Assembly (NCBI RefSeq): GCF_900168065.1
Contig: NZ_FUZZ01000001.1
Coordinates: forward strand, 2,662,623 to 2,726,622
DNA from: Chitinophaga ginsengisegetis
Lineage (GTDB): Bacteria > Bacteroidota > Bacteroidia > Chitinophagales > Chitinophagaceae
Direction of reading: 5' to 3'
Length of the DNA stretch: 64,000 nucleotides
Shown here piece after piece: positions 36,813 through 45,416 of this stretch. Both the position numbers and the translations under genes were made by a program. The notes beneath the pieces are model-generated. The model was not told the origin of the DNA, made no database searches, and saw nothing but the letters and a program-made list of their open reading frames with translations. The number at the start of each line of letters is the position of its first letter. Position 1 is the stretch's first letter.

Positions 36813-37166
36813 ATGTGGAAAACCTCTACCCTGATTCTCATAATGGTTTTCAGCCTTTTTACCAGCATAGGTAAGGCTCAAAGCGATAAATCCCAACCTA
36901 CTACGGAGGGGGGTAGCAAAATTGTGAAGCTATATCCCAATCCCGCTACTACCGTCATAACATTTGAAGTTCAACAACATAATAACGACCGCTTATACGA
37001 TCTTATTGTATATAATTTCCTCGGAAAAAAAATAGATCAGTTAAAAGGCATCAGTTCCAAGACAACGGTGAGCCTGGATAATTATTATAACGGTCTGTAT
37101 ATTTTCCAGTTAAGAGATCAGCGGGGCAACCTGGTGGAATCCGGGAAATTCAATGTAGTGAAATAG
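36813..37166 (+). CDS. Very small protein consisting of a signal peptide and a T9SS type A sorting domain
   Basis: Encodes 117 residues. The signal peptide is about residues 1-23 (ending GKAQS). After a 14-residue linker, everything else is a type A T9SS C-terminal domain: VKLYPNPATTVITFEV, the LIVYNFLGKKI motif, and NGLYIFQLRDQRGNLVESGKFNVVK. Normally this domain of about 80 residues is the sorting and anchoring tail of a larger cargo and is removed on export; here there is no cargo domain. It lies 188 bp after the PorP/SprF gene and before a bidirectional terminator. It may be a small surface or decoy protein, or a truncated relic; the intact frame and signal favour a real gene. Confidence 0.88.
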   Translation: MWKTSTLILIMVFSLFTSIGKAQSDKSQPTTEGGSKIVKLYPNPATTVITFEVQQHNNDRLYDLIVYNFLGKKIDQLKGISSKTTVSLDNYYNGLYIFQLRDQRGNLVESGKFNVVK

Positions 37167-37190
37167 ATAATAGATATATCTGGCATCAAA

Positions 37191-37237
37191 ATAAAAAAAG
37201 AAAAGTCACGATTTGCGTCGTGACTTTTTCTTTTTTA
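37191..37237. terminator. Bidirectional terminator at the end of T9SS locus 1
   Basis: An 11-bp stem, AAAAGTCACGA paired with TCGTGACTTTT around the loop TTTGCG, is flanked by A-rich sequence before it and T-rich sequence (TTTTTCTTTTTT) after it. It works for the small T9SS gene on the plus strand and for the RlmI-like gene on the minus strand. Confidence 0.88.
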
Positions 37238-37249
37238 TATCTTCTCTCA

Positions 37250-38422
37250 TCAGGAAACTTCTACAATAAGGAATTTCAGATAAGTGGTATTCTCAATATT
37301 TCTCAGGATAGGATGATCCTGGGCCTGCGTCTGGAAAGTTACCTGGCGCAGTCTCTTCTTCGCATCTTTTGCGGCTGCATCAATGGTTTGCAGGAACAGG
37401 TCCGGCGATACCAGGTTGGTGCAGGACGCAGTTACCAGGAAGCCTCCGGGCTTCAACAGCTTCATCCCGCGAAGGTTAATTTCCTTATACCCTGTTACGG
37501 CTTTCGAGATATTTTCACGGCTTTTGGTAAAGGCCGGCGGATCCAGTATTACCACGTCGAACTTCTTCTCTTCCTTTGTCCATTGCTTCAGCTGATCAAA
37601 CGCATTCACAGCCTGGAACCGGCAGATATCCTGCAGGTTGTTTAGTTCCGCATTTCTGCGGGCAGTAGCCACCGCTGTTTCGGAGATATCTAGTCCCAGT
37701 ACACTTTTGGCGCCGTAAAAACCGGCGTGACAGGAGAAAGTACCGGTATAGCAAAAGGCTTCCATTACGTCGGCGCCTTTTACGATATGCTTAATTTCGC
37801 GGCGGTTGTCCTGCTGATCCAGGAAGTAGCCCGTTTTCTGGCCGTTCACGATATCTACATGAAACCGCAAACCGTTTTCATTGATGATCAGATTTGTGTC
37901 GAAAGGCTCGCTGAGAAAGCCTTTCTGTTGGGTCATGCCTTCCAGTTCCCTTACAGGTACATCGTTTCTTTCGTAGATTCCTTTAGGTGAAAAAATGCGG
38001 TTGATGGCATCTACAATGGCATCTTTCCATTTCTCCATGCCCAATGCGAGCGTTTGAATAACGAAGTAATCGTTGAATTTGTCGATTACCAGTGCAGGCA
38101 GATCATCTGCTTCTCCATATACAAGACGGCAGTTTTCCACATAGCCCAGTTTCTGCCGGTACTCCCAGCATTTCAGGAGACGGCGGTAAAAGAACTCCGG
38201 GTTTATTTCTTCGTTCTTATCACGGGTAAGCAGTCGTACGAGAATCTGGGATTGAGGATTGATATAACCACGTCCCAGGAAAAAACCTTTATGTGTATAT
38301 ACATCTACAATATCACCGGCATTTACATCTCCTTTTATTTCGGCTACTTCATTACCAAAAATCCAGGGATGCCCTTGTAATACCCTGTTCTGTATCTGTT
38401 TCTTTAAAAAAACTTTAGTCAT
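37250..38422 (-). CDS. Class I SAM-dependent rRNA methyltransferase, RlmI-like
   Basis: Encodes 390 residues. An N-terminal PUA-like domain (residues 1-75, with GHPWIFGNEVAEI and GDIVDVYTHKGFFLGRGYIN) leads into a linker and a Rossmann methyltransferase. SAM motif I is VMEAFCYTGTFSCHAGFYGA, preceded by the family segment NGQKTGYFLDQQDNRR, and the catalytic region is DVVILDPPAFTKS with CTNLVSPD near the end. This is the RlmI arrangement; RlmI makes m5C1962 in 23S rRNA and uses a Cys that could be the one in TASCTN. It diverges from grpE; a -7 promoter match is at 38441-38448. Confidence 0.92.
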   Translation of the reverse strand: MTKVFLKKQIQNRVLQGHPWIFGNEVAEIKGDVNAGDIVDVYTHKGFFLGRGYINPQSQILVRLLTRDKNEEINPEFFYRRLLKCWEYRQKLGYVENCRLVYGEADDLPALVIDKFNDYFVIQTLALGMEKWKDAIVDAINRIFSPKGIYERNDVPVRELEGMTQQKGFLSEPFDTNLIINENGLRFHVDIVNGQKTGYFLDQQDNRREIKHIVKGADVMEAFCYTGTFSCHAGFYGAKSVLGLDISETAVATARRNAELNNLQDICRFQAVNAFDQLKQWTKEEKKFDVVILDPPAFTKSRENISKAVTGYKEINLRGMKLLKPGGFLVTASCTNLVSPDLFLQTIDAAAKDAKKRLRQVTFQTQAQDHPILRNIENTTYLKFLIVEVS

Positions 38423-38440
38423 TTATTGTATTTCGAGGGG

Positions 38441-38448
38441 CAAAGGTA
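38441..38448 (-). promoter_or_regulatory. -7 promoter element for the RlmI-like gene
   Basis: The minus strand reads TACCTTTG, an exact TAnnTTTG match, 18 bases upstream of the ATG at 38422. Confidence 0.5.
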
Positions 38449-38560
38449 GCTATTTAGCGGTTAGCCTCCCGGTTTTCACTTCAATTCTGCCTTTTTGTCG
38501 GCAAAACCGCTGTTGGCAAAGAAATTGACTGCATACCAGCGCAGACAATTATTACTTATT

Positions 38561-39133
38561 ATGACAGAAAACGAAAAAGACATGCAGACAAACGGTCAGG
38601 CTAACACTGGTAGCGAAAACGAAAGCATGCCAGAAGAAAATATAAGCAATAGTTCAAATACGAGTAATGCGCCAGATGAAGTGACAGAACTGGAGAAGAA
38701 AGAAAAGGAAGTAAGTGAAATCCGTGATAAATATCTCCGGTTACAGGCAGAATTTGACAATTACCGTAAACGTACTGCCAAAGAACGTATAGAACTGATG
38801 CAAACAGCCAGTAAGGAAGTTATCATATCTTTACTGGATGTGCTGGATGATACCGACAGGGCCGAAAAGCAATTGGAAAATACTACCGATGTTGCTGCCG
38901 TTAAAGATGGCGTAATGCTGGTTTTCAATAAACTGAGAAGTACCCTGCAAGCGAAGGGACTGAAGCCAATGGAGAGTATACACACCCCATTTGATCCGGA
39001 TCTGCAAGAGGCTATTACCGAAATCCCTGCTCCTACGCCAGAGCTGGTTGGTAAAGTAGTAGATGTGCTGCAACCTGGTTATTACCTGAATGACAAGTTA
39101 ATCCGTCATGCTAAGGTAATTGTGGGTAAATAA
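38561..39133 (+). CDS. grpE: Nucleotide exchange factor GrpE
   Basis: Encodes 190 residues from the ATG at 38561; the frame is open 22 codons upstream. GrpE releases ADP from DnaK and so drives the chaperone cycle. The N-terminus is a low-complexity acidic and Asn/Ser-rich region to about residue 55, followed by a coiled coil with the signature DKYLRLQAEFDNYRKRT. The C-terminal beta domain has NKLRSTLQAKGLKPMES and the classic PFDPDLQEAI, with LQPGYYLNDKLIRHAKVIV at the end. dnaJ follows 109 bp later, a common pairing; dnaK is not in the window. No CIRCE operator (HrcA site) is visible upstream. Confidence 0.95.
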   Translation: MTENEKDMQTNGQANTGSENESMPEENISNSSNTSNAPDEVTELEKKEKEVSEIRDKYLRLQAEFDNYRKRTAKERIELMQTASKEVIISLLDVLDDTDRAEKQLENTTDVAAVKDGVMLVFNKLRSTLQAKGLKPMESIHTPFDPDLQEAITEIPAPTPELVGKVVDVLQPGYYLNDKLIRHAKVIVGK

Positions 39134-39242
39134 TGACGATGTGGCATAATCTCTAAGGATGCCTATGCTAAAAGCTGACGTAAAGCAATATTTTTTACCG
39201 AACAAAAGCTGGTGCCTGCACCAGCATTAAGTGATTATTATA

Positions 39243-40415
39243 ATGTCTACCAAGAGAGATTATTACGAAATACTGGTTGTTGCCAAATCTGCTTCCCAGG
39301 ATGAAATTAAAAAAGCCTACCGCAAGGTGGCTATGCAGTTTCACCCTGACCGCAACCCAAATAACAAAGAGGCAGAAGAAAAATTCAAAGAAGCAGCTGA
39401 AGCTTATGAAGTATTAAGCGACCCTGATAAAAGGGCGCAATACGACCGTTTTGGCCATGCCGGCATGAATGGCAACCGTGGTGGTGGATATGGCGGTGGT
39501 GGAATGAACATGGACGACATCTTCTCCAACTTCGGTGACATTTTTGGTAACGATGATATTTTCGGCAGCTTCTTTGGTGGCGGTGGCGCCCGTGGTGGCG
39601 GTGGAAACCGTCGTGGACGCGGTACCCGCGGTTCTAACCTCCGGGTTAAGATCCGTCTTACCTATGAAGAAATCGCCAAAGGCGCCAACAAAAAAATTAA
39701 AGTAAAGAAATATGTACCCTGCCAGCATTGTGGTGGCCTGGGTGCAAAAGATAAAAACGCATTCCAGTCATGTAATACCTGCGGCGGTTCCGGCCAGGTA
39801 AGAAAAGTTACCCAAACTTTCCTCGGACAAATGCAAACCGTTACTACCTGCCCTACCTGTCATGGTGAAGGCCAGATCATTACCAGCAAATGCGGCCACT
39901 GTAAAGGTGAAGGCCGTATGTATGGCGAGGAAATGGTAAGCATCGATATCCCGGCAGGCGTTCAGGAAGGCATGCAGCTGAGCATGAGCGGTAAAGGTAA
40001 CGCCGGCGAAAGAGGCGGCGCACCCGGCGATCTGCTCATCCTCATCGAAGAAGAACCACATCCGGAACTGCAACGCGACGGACTCAATGTGGCGTTCGAT
40101 CTGCACATCTCCTTCCCCGATGCAGTGTATGGTACCTCCCTGGAAGTGCCTACCATCGACGGGAAAGCCAAAATTAAAATCCCTGCCGGCACACAGAGCG
40201 GTAAAATATTCCGACTGAAAGGCAAAGGATTCCCTTCCGTAAATTCTTATGAAAAAGGTGATCAGCTTATTCATGTGAATGTATGGACACCACAGCATGT
40301 AACCGCTGAAGAGAAAGAAATGCTCGATAAACTACAATCGTCCGATAACTTTAAACCAAACCCCGAAAAATCCGATAAAGGATTCTTCGAAAAGGTAAGG
40401 GATATTTTTAGCTGA
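39243..40415 (+). CDS. dnaJ: Molecular chaperone DnaJ
   Basis: Encodes 390 residues from the ATG at 39243; a GTG 4 codons earlier is possible but less likely. The J domain starts [26 protein letters not shown], with the essential HPD in QFHPDRNP. A Gly-rich linker with many GGGY and GGGG segments follows. Four zinc-binding CxxCxGxG-type repeats are seen: [24 protein letters not shown] and CGHCKGEG. The C-terminal substrate-binding domains end with [14 protein letters not shown]. It stimulates DnaK ATPase and delivers unfolded proteins. The stop codon is one base from the first inverted-repeat element (40417-40608). Confidence 0.96.
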   Translation: MSTKRDYYEILVVAKSASQDEIKKAYRKVAMQFHPDRNPNNKEAEEKFKEAAEAYEVLSDPDKRAQYDRFGHAGMNGNRGGGYGGGGMNMDDIFSNFGDIFGNDDIFGSFFGGGGARGGGGNRRGRGTRGSNLRVKIRLTYEEIAKGANKKIKVKKYVPCQHCGGLGAKDKNAFQSCNTCGGSGQVRKVTQTFLGQMQTVTTCPTCHGEGQIITSKCGHCKGEGRMYGEEMVSIDIPAGVQEGMQLSMSGKGNAGERGGAPGDLLILIEEEPHPELQRDGLNVAFDLHISFPDAVYGTSLEVPTIDGKAKIKIPAGTQSGKIFRLKGKGFPSVNSYEKGDQLIHVNVWTPQHVTAEEKEMLDKLQSSDNFKPNPEKSDKGFFEKVRDIFS

Positions 40416-40416
40416 C

Positions 40417-40608
40417 GCGGATGTTGTCTTTCCCAGGATTACACTGATTTTACTGATTAGCTTGATTTTACTTTTTTGATTTTATAAAGGATTAAGGGAG
40501 ATATAAGCGGATGTATTCGCTCTTATCTCCCTTAATCATTAAATCAAAATAAAATCCCAAAAGTTAAATCAGTAAAATCAGTGTAATCCTGGGAAAGACA
40601 ACATCCGC
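40417..40608. repeat. Palindromic element, copy 1 (about 192 bp, 42-bp perfect arms)
   Basis: Bases 40417-40458, starting GCGGATGTTGTCTTTCCC, are the exact reverse complement of 40567-40608. Inward the symmetry continues imperfectly and ends in a core palindrome, ATTAAGGGAGAT (40491-40502) with ATCTCCCTTAAT (40525-40536). It fills the gap between dnaJ and the RlmK-like gene, starting one base after the dnaJ stop. Related elements are at 49188-49383 and 60178-60747. No coding frame is inside. It could be a non-autonomous mobile element and could also act as a terminator. Confidence 0.9.
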
Positions 40609-40623
40609 TCTAAATATTACGCG

Positions 40624-41565
40624 ATGGAACAAAAACTGCAGATGTTCGAAAACCGGCTGACGAAAGTTTTCCGGCATACATCCAAACTGGCCAGACGACA
40701 AAACATCACCTGCTACCGGGTGTATGATGATGATATTCCTGAATTTCCCTTCAGCATAGAAATGTATGAAGACCATGTTTACATCGCAGAGTACCACCGC
40801 AAACACGGCATGGAAGAAGATGCACACGAAGAGTGGCTCGATACCTGCCTGGAACTGATCAGCAAAGTACTGGAAGTAGCCCCCAATAAAATATGGGTTA
40901 AACAACGGCAACGTAAAGAAAACAGGAAAAGCCAGTACGAAAAACTGAGCCTGGAAAGCCATATCATGACGGCTTACGAAGCAGGCCTGCAGTTTAAAGT
41001 GAACCTTTCCGATTACCTTGATACCGGCTTATTCCTCGACCATCGCATTACACGCAGCATGATAAGGGAAGAAGTAAAAGATAAGAAAGTACTAAACCTG
41101 TTCTGTTATACGGGCTCCTTCTCCGTGTATGCTGCCGCAGGTGGCGCAGCAGAAGTAACTTCTGTGGATCTGTCCAAAACCTACCTGGCCTGGGCAGAAG
41201 AAAATATGAAGCTGAACGGGTTCGATAACCCGAAATATACTTTTGTACATGCGGATGTGCTCCAATACCTCGACACCCTGAAGCTCAACACCTATGATCT
41301 CGTGATCATAGATCCGCCGACCTTCTCCAACAGCAAGCGGATGAAGGATTTCCTCGATGTACAGCGCGATCATGCGGATATGCTCAATAAAGTATTACTG
41401 GCTACCAAAAAGGATGGGGTTGTTTACTTCAGCAACAACTACCGCCGGTTTGTACTGGAAGCCGATAAGATCAATGCCTCCAGCATCAAGGATATTACCA
41501 ATCAGACCTTACCTTTTGATTTTCAGCAGAAGATGATCAGGAAGTGCTACCGGCTAATAAAATAA
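40624..41565 (+). CDS. Class I SAM-dependent methyltransferase, RlmK-like (m7G-2069 type)
   Basis: Encodes 313 residues. It resembles the RlmK half of the E. coli fusion protein RlmKL: the start FENRLTKVFRHTSKLARRQ, then ITCYRVYDDDIPEFPFSIEMY, and the linker KVNLSDYLDTGLFLDHRITR. SAM motif I is VLNLFCYTGSFSVYAAAGGA, and the catalytic region is DLVIIDPPTFSNSKRM. RlmK makes m7G2069 in 23S rRNA; in Bacteroidota it can be a stand-alone protein. It begins 15 bases after palindromic element 1 and ends 4 bases from the convergent VWA-protein gene. RlmK is probable from the motifs, with a general rRNA methyltransferase as the fallback. Confidence 0.88.
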   Translation: MEQKLQMFENRLTKVFRHTSKLARRQNITCYRVYDDDIPEFPFSIEMYEDHVYIAEYHRKHGMEEDAHEEWLDTCLELISKVLEVAPNKIWVKQRQRKENRKSQYEKLSLESHIMTAYEAGLQFKVNLSDYLDTGLFLDHRITRSMIREEVKDKKVLNLFCYTGSFSVYAAAGGAAEVTSVDLSKTYLAWAEENMKLNGFDNPKYTFVHADVLQYLDTLKLNTYDLVIIDPPTFSNSKRMKDFLDVQRDHADMLNKVLLATKKDGVVYFSNNYRRFVLEADKINASSIKDITNQTLPFDFQQKMIRKCYRLIK

Positions 41566-41569
41566 GGGG

Positions 41570-43315
41570 TCAACGCTTTCCTTTACGCAACATTTTTACC
41601 ATCTTCAAAAACTCCAGGCGATAGTTGCCTTTGTCGGCGCCCAACGCCCTGCGGGCAATATCGCTCACCATGTCTATATTGCCTTTACCGCAGTAGGACG
41701 ACTTGCGCAGCAACATACCGAATAAAGCCACCCCCGCGGCAAAGCGGCAATCATCGGATGCTTTATCAAAACTTTTCAGTTCCGCAGGAATTACACCGGG
41801 TAAATATTGCATCGCCGTGTCCTGCGGATCACGCCAGGATATTTTTACCCGGGCCAGCACTGTATCGCCGGCAGCGGCTTCCGGTGCAGGGATAATCTCA
41901 TACAACGCCACGGAACAATGCCCGCTGCCGATAATCCCTCCGCCAAATTCCCCCTTCTCCGAACTGTCGGCAGGCAGTATTTTGTTCTCATAACCAATAA
42001 GCCTATACGACTTTACAAGCGCCGGGTTAAACCATACTTCCGACTGCACATCGCGGGCAATAGTAAACAGGGTGCTGCCGAATTCGCGGGCAAATATTTT
42101 ATTGGCTTCTTCCAGGTCATCTATATACGCAAAATTACCATTCCCTTTACTGGACAGGGATTGCAACTTTGAGTCTTTATAATTCTTCATCCCAAAACCC
42201 AGGCAGGTAAGCAATACCCCGCTTTCTTTCTGCTGAATGATCAGCTCTTCCATTTCACTATCGCTGCTGAGGCCCACATTAAAATCGCCGTCGGTGGCCA
42301 ATATCACGCGGTTATTGCCATCAGGAATATATTGCTCCGATGCAATCCGGTACGCCATTTTTATAGCGGCTTCCCCCGCGGTGGCGCCGCCGGCGCTGAG
42401 ATTATCTATTGCATTGAGGATCTTTTCTTTCTGATCGCCGGGTGTAGCCGGTAAAAGAACGCCGGGTTCGCCGGCATAGGCTACAATCGCTACTTTATCT
42501 ACCGGGCGCAGATTATTCACCAGGATGCGGAAAGCCGCCTGTAATAAAGGCAACTTATTGGGCGTGCCCATAGAGCCGGAAACATCCAGCAGGAAAACCA
42601 GGTTGCTGGCGGGAAAGCTGTCTGTTTCCAATGCGCGCGCCCTGATGGCGATCTGCAATAACTGGTGGGTAGTTTCCCAGGGGCAGGTGGTATAATTACT
42701 ATACATGGCCATCGTTTGGCCAGCTAACGGTAACGGGTAATCGTAGTGGAAATAGTTGATCATTTCCTCGATGCGTACCGCATCCACCGGTACGGTTTCT
42801 TTCAGCCGGAGGAAGCGGCGGATATTGCTATAGGCGGCCCTGTCCACATCCAGGGCGAAGGTGGATACCGGGTGACTGGAGGTACGCACAAATTTATTTT
42901 CGTAGGTAGCGCCGTAAGTTTCGTTGTAAAAAGAATGTATTCCCATACCGGTATTACCGTAATTGGGATTGCTGCTGTGCAGCAGTTTTGACCGGGCTTT
43001 GGCAAGGGCCACCGGGTCGGCATCTTTACGTAGAGGCGATAACGTTATTAACAGCCTGTCGTATTTGCGCACCGTTACCTGTTTGGATTGATAACCGCTT
43101 TGTGTGAGCAATAACGTGGCAGATGCCGTGGGGATTGAAATTTTAAAAAGACCGAAAGCGTTTGTGACCACATGGACTGTGTCATCCATCACCTTCACCT
43201 GTACTCCTGCAACGGGGCGATGGGATAAACTGTCTTCTACCGCTCCCGATACCCAGATTGTTTGCGCCTGCAGCCCTCCACCCCAGAAAAGAAAGAGTAA
43301 AAGGTACTTGAGCAT
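41570..43315 (-). CDS. Exported VWA-domain protein with carboxypeptidase-regulatory-like domain (YfbK-like)
   Basis: Encodes 581 residues with a signal peptide (ending GLQAQ). Residues 20-95 are a CarboxypepD-reg-like beta-sandwich (VSGAVEDSLSHRPVAGVQVKV ...). After a linker, the YfbK N-terminal region carries TFALDVDRAAYSNIRRFL. The VWA domain has an intact MIDAS: DVSGSMG, a Thr in SAGGATAGEAA, and ATDGDFNVG. A DUF3520-like C-terminal region follows. VWA domains bind ligands through a metal ion; the family is surface- or periplasm-exposed. Function here is unknown. It is convergent with the RlmK-like gene and 45 bp upstream of it hpt ends, separated by a perfect hairpin. Confidence 0.9.
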   Translation of the reverse strand: MLKYLLLFLFWGGGLQAQTIWVSGAVEDSLSHRPVAGVQVKVMDDTVHVVTNAFGLFKISIPTASATLLLTQSGYQSKQVTVRKYDRLLITLSPLRKDADPVALAKARSKLLHSSNPNYGNTGMGIHSFYNETYGATYENKFVRTSSHPVSTFALDVDRAAYSNIRRFLRLKETVPVDAVRIEEMINYFHYDYPLPLAGQTMAMYSNYTTCPWETTHQLLQIAIRARALETDSFPASNLVFLLDVSGSMGTPNKLPLLQAAFRILVNNLRPVDKVAIVAYAGEPGVLLPATPGDQKEKILNAIDNLSAGGATAGEAAIKMAYRIASEQYIPDGNNRVILATDGDFNVGLSSDSEMEELIIQQKESGVLLTCLGFGMKNYKDSKLQSLSSKGNGNFAYIDDLEEANKIFAREFGSTLFTIARDVQSEVWFNPALVKSYRLIGYENKILPADSSEKGEFGGGIIGSGHCSVALYEIIPAPEAAAGDTVLARVKISWRDPQDTAMQYLPGVIPAELKSFDKASDDCRFAAGVALFGMLLRKSSYCGKGNIDMVSDIARRALGADKGNYRLEFLKMVKMLRKGKR

Positions 43316-43329
43316 GTATTAAGTTAAGA

Positions 43330-43357
43330 TTTTTTCCGGGCAAGCGCCCGGAAAAAA
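43330..43357. repeat. Perfect 12-bp hairpin between hpt and the VWA-protein gene
   Basis: TTTTTTCCGGGC at 43330-43341 is the exact reverse complement of 43346-43357, with loop AAGC. The T-run is on the 5' arm on both strands, so the usual terminator layout (T-run after the stem) is absent. It may still terminate or process the hpt transcript. Confidence 0.8.
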
Positions 43358-43360
43358 TAA

Positions 43361-43906
43361 TTACTGCCCGGATTCCACCAGTTGATAAATGGCTGGCAGA
43401 TTCCGGCCCAGGCCATCATAATCAAGCCCGTATCCCAGCAGGAACTTATCCGGAACGGAAAAGCCCAGGTAATCTATTTTGATAGGATGTACCATCGCAT
43501 CCGGCTTTGTGAGCAGGGCTGCTACAAGTAATTTTTTAGGTTGCTGATGCTCCAGTTGCGGCAGGAACTGGCTCATGGTGCGGCCGGTGTCCACAATATC
43601 TTCCAGGATCACTACGGTGCGGCCAAAGAGATCTTCGTCGAGACCAATGGCCTGTACCACGTTACCAGTGGATTTGGTGCCTTTATAGGAGGCCAGTTTA
43701 ATAAAAGAGATTTCCGCCTCAATAGTGAGGTATTTAAACACATCTGCGGCAAACATAAAGGAGCCGTTGAGAATAGCGATAAATAAAGGGCGTTCCCCCT
43801 TCAGATCTTTGTTAATCTGTTCCGCCATTTCCTTTACCCGCTGCTGCAACGCCACTTCATCAATATAGGGCTGGAACTCTTTGTCATGCACTTTAATCAC
43901 TGACAT
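43361..43906 (-). CDS. hpt: Hypoxanthine phosphoribosyltransferase
   Basis: Encodes 181 residues, the normal length. It converts hypoxanthine (and guanine) with PRPP to IMP (and GMP) in purine salvage. The PRPP-binding motif is VVILEDIVDTGRT, and other family segments are ILNGSFMFAADVFKYL, IKLASYKGTKSTG and the C-terminal YLGFSVPDKFLLGYGLDYDGLGRNLPAIY, which contacts the base. It sits between the LysM glucosaminidase gene, 52 bp upstream on the same strand, and a hairpin at 43330. Purine import may come from the permease at 11840. Confidence 0.96.
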   Translation of the reverse strand: MSVIKVHDKEFQPYIDEVALQQRVKEMAEQINKDLKGERPLFIAILNGSFMFAADVFKYLTIEAEISFIKLASYKGTKSTGNVVQAIGLDEDLFGRTVVILEDIVDTGRTMSQFLPQLEHQQPKKLLVAALLTKPDAMVHPIKIDYLGFSVPDKFLLGYGLDYDGLGRNLPAIYQLVESGQ

Positions 43907-43958
43907 AATACTTCTGCATTTCCTTATTTAACAATCATCAGCAAAAAAAGATCGCTGC

Positions 43959-45392
43959 TTATTTATTTACCAGCAAACGCTGGCCGATTTTAATATCAAA
44001 ACCCTGCAGGTTATTCCATTCCTGCAGTTGCGTAACAGAGCGGTTGTACATTCTGGCAATGCCATACAGCGTTTCCTTTGGCTGTACATCGTGGTATTGT
44101 GTACCGGACTTCTGTACAGGCGCAGGTGTAGCCGGCCGCGGAGCCGGTTGTGGCAGGGATGCCTTTGGCGTACCTGTATTTCCGGTGGTGGTTACCTGCC
44201 CGGCTTTTTTCAGGTCTTCTATCATGGCTACCGGCACACCACCCTGTGGTGGGGCTGGTTTTGTTTCCGGTACCGCAGCACCGCCTGCTGCGTTTTTAGC
44301 CACTTCTTCTTTAATGCCATCCAGTGCTTTACGGGGAGAAAAATCTTCCGGGGGCTCCTGGTCTTCTTCTTTCAGTACCCGGGTGTTTTTAGCCAGCCTG
44401 GGCGCCGCAGAAGCAAAGCCGTCGAGCGTTAACCGCTGACCGGCAGCAGGTTCTTCCCCTTCATTCATTTTATTACGGCGGCGCAACCATCTTAACTGTA
44501 CCCCTTCTGCCTGGGCTACATCGTGCATGGTTTCCCCGTTAACAACATTGTGGTATTCTTTATTTCCCCTTTTGCTTTTCTTTTGTAAGAAGACGATCAT
44601 ATCCTTTGCGGGCGGATTGTCATTTTCCAGGTCGTTGTAACGCACCAGTTTACGGAGACGCATGTTACGCTGGTCGGCTACCTGGATCAGGGAGCTGCCT
44701 GCTTTTACATACACTGCTTTGCGGCCATTGATTTCAAAGATACCTTTGGGGTAGACCGTTTGTTTGGTAGTGGTAACCGGATTTTTTCTTCCGGGAGAAG
44801 TTTTGCTTCCTTTTTCCGTTACTTCAGCATACATCGTTCCATCGGTAGCAGCATCGCCGGCGGAAGGATCTTTCCCCATAGCAATCATGGTATATTGCTG
44901 GAGGTTATAATCTTCAATTACTTTGATCAGCTGTTGCGGATAAGTTTTATTGGTGGCGTATCCGGCCTGTTTAAGACCAAAAGCCCATGATTTATAATCA
45001 TCGCCATCAAACTGGAAGAGGAAAGCGTAGCGTGGATTGGCGTGCAGGAAATCGGAGTGATCGCGGTAGGAATCGCGGGCGGATTCATATACGCGGAAAC
45101 ATTCCTGCGCGGCATCGTCGTCGTATTTGATGGTTTTGCCGGTCCAGGTATTTTTACATTTAATACCGAAGTGATTGTTCGATTGTAAACACAAGGTACC
45201 GTTGCCGGACTGCGTTTCTATAATCCCCTGCGCCAGTTTAATGGCGGCAGGCACGCCTGAGCGGCGCATTTCCTCAATGGCTAAGTTTTTATAGGTGGCA
45301 ATGTACTGCTGCGTTGTGATGTTCTGTGCGTGCAGTACGGTAACGAAGCCAATAAGAAAACTGACTACCAATAAGAATTTTCTTACTTGCAT
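43959..45392 (-). CDS. Exported glucosaminidase with LysM domains (peptidoglycan hydrolase)
   Basis: Encodes 477 residues with a signal peptide (ending VLHAQ). Residues 25-165 are a mannosyl-glycoprotein endo-beta-N-acetylglucosaminidase domain with the catalytic Glu in AQGIIETQSGNG and the conserved SNNHFGIKCKNTW. After it come three LysM-like repeats: around KAGSSLIQVADQRNM, HNVVNGETMHDVAQAEG and, at the very C-terminus, HDVQPKETLYGIARMYN. A Pro/Ala-rich linker separates the last. It should cut the glycan strands of the cell wall, held in place by LysM. In line with neighbours, it follows an O-methyltransferase gene by 24 bp on the same strand. Confidence 0.94.
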   Translation of the reverse strand: MQVRKFLLVVSFLIGFVTVLHAQNITTQQYIATYKNLAIEEMRRSGVPAAIKLAQGIIETQSGNGTLCLQSNNHFGIKCKNTWTGKTIKYDDDAAQECFRVYESARDSYRDHSDFLHANPRYAFLFQFDGDDYKSWAFGLKQAGYATNKTYPQQLIKVIEDYNLQQYTMIAMGKDPSAGDAATDGTMYAEVTEKGSKTSPGRKNPVTTTKQTVYPKGIFEINGRKAVYVKAGSSLIQVADQRNMRLRKLVRYNDLENDNPPAKDMIVFLQKKSKRGNKEYHNVVNGETMHDVAQAEGVQLRWLRRRNKMNEGEEPAAGQRLTLDGFASAAPRLAKNTRVLKEEDQEPPEDFSPRKALDGIKEEVAKNAAGGAAVPETKPAPPQGGVPVAMIEDLKKAGQVTTTGNTGTPKASLPQPAPRPATPAPVQKSGTQYHDVQPKETLYGIARMYNRSVTQLQEWNNLQGFDIKIGQRLLVNK

Positions 45393-45416
45393 GTATGTTC
45401 GGATTTAATGGGCGTT

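Noticed and set aside
38423..38560. Possible HrcA (CIRCE) operator upstream of grpE
   Set aside because: No sequence resembling the TTAGCACTC-N9-GAGTGCTAA dyad is present in the gap.
39208..39225. Small GC-rich hairpin (GCTGGTGC / GCACCAGC) between grpE and dnaJ
   Set aside because: Short, with a two-base loop and no T-run; could be a weak attenuator but not supported well enough to list.
41570..43315. VWA protein as part of a MoxR-VWA chaperone system
   Set aside because: No MoxR-type AAA ATPase is adjacent, and the protein has a signal peptide and YfbK-type domains instead.
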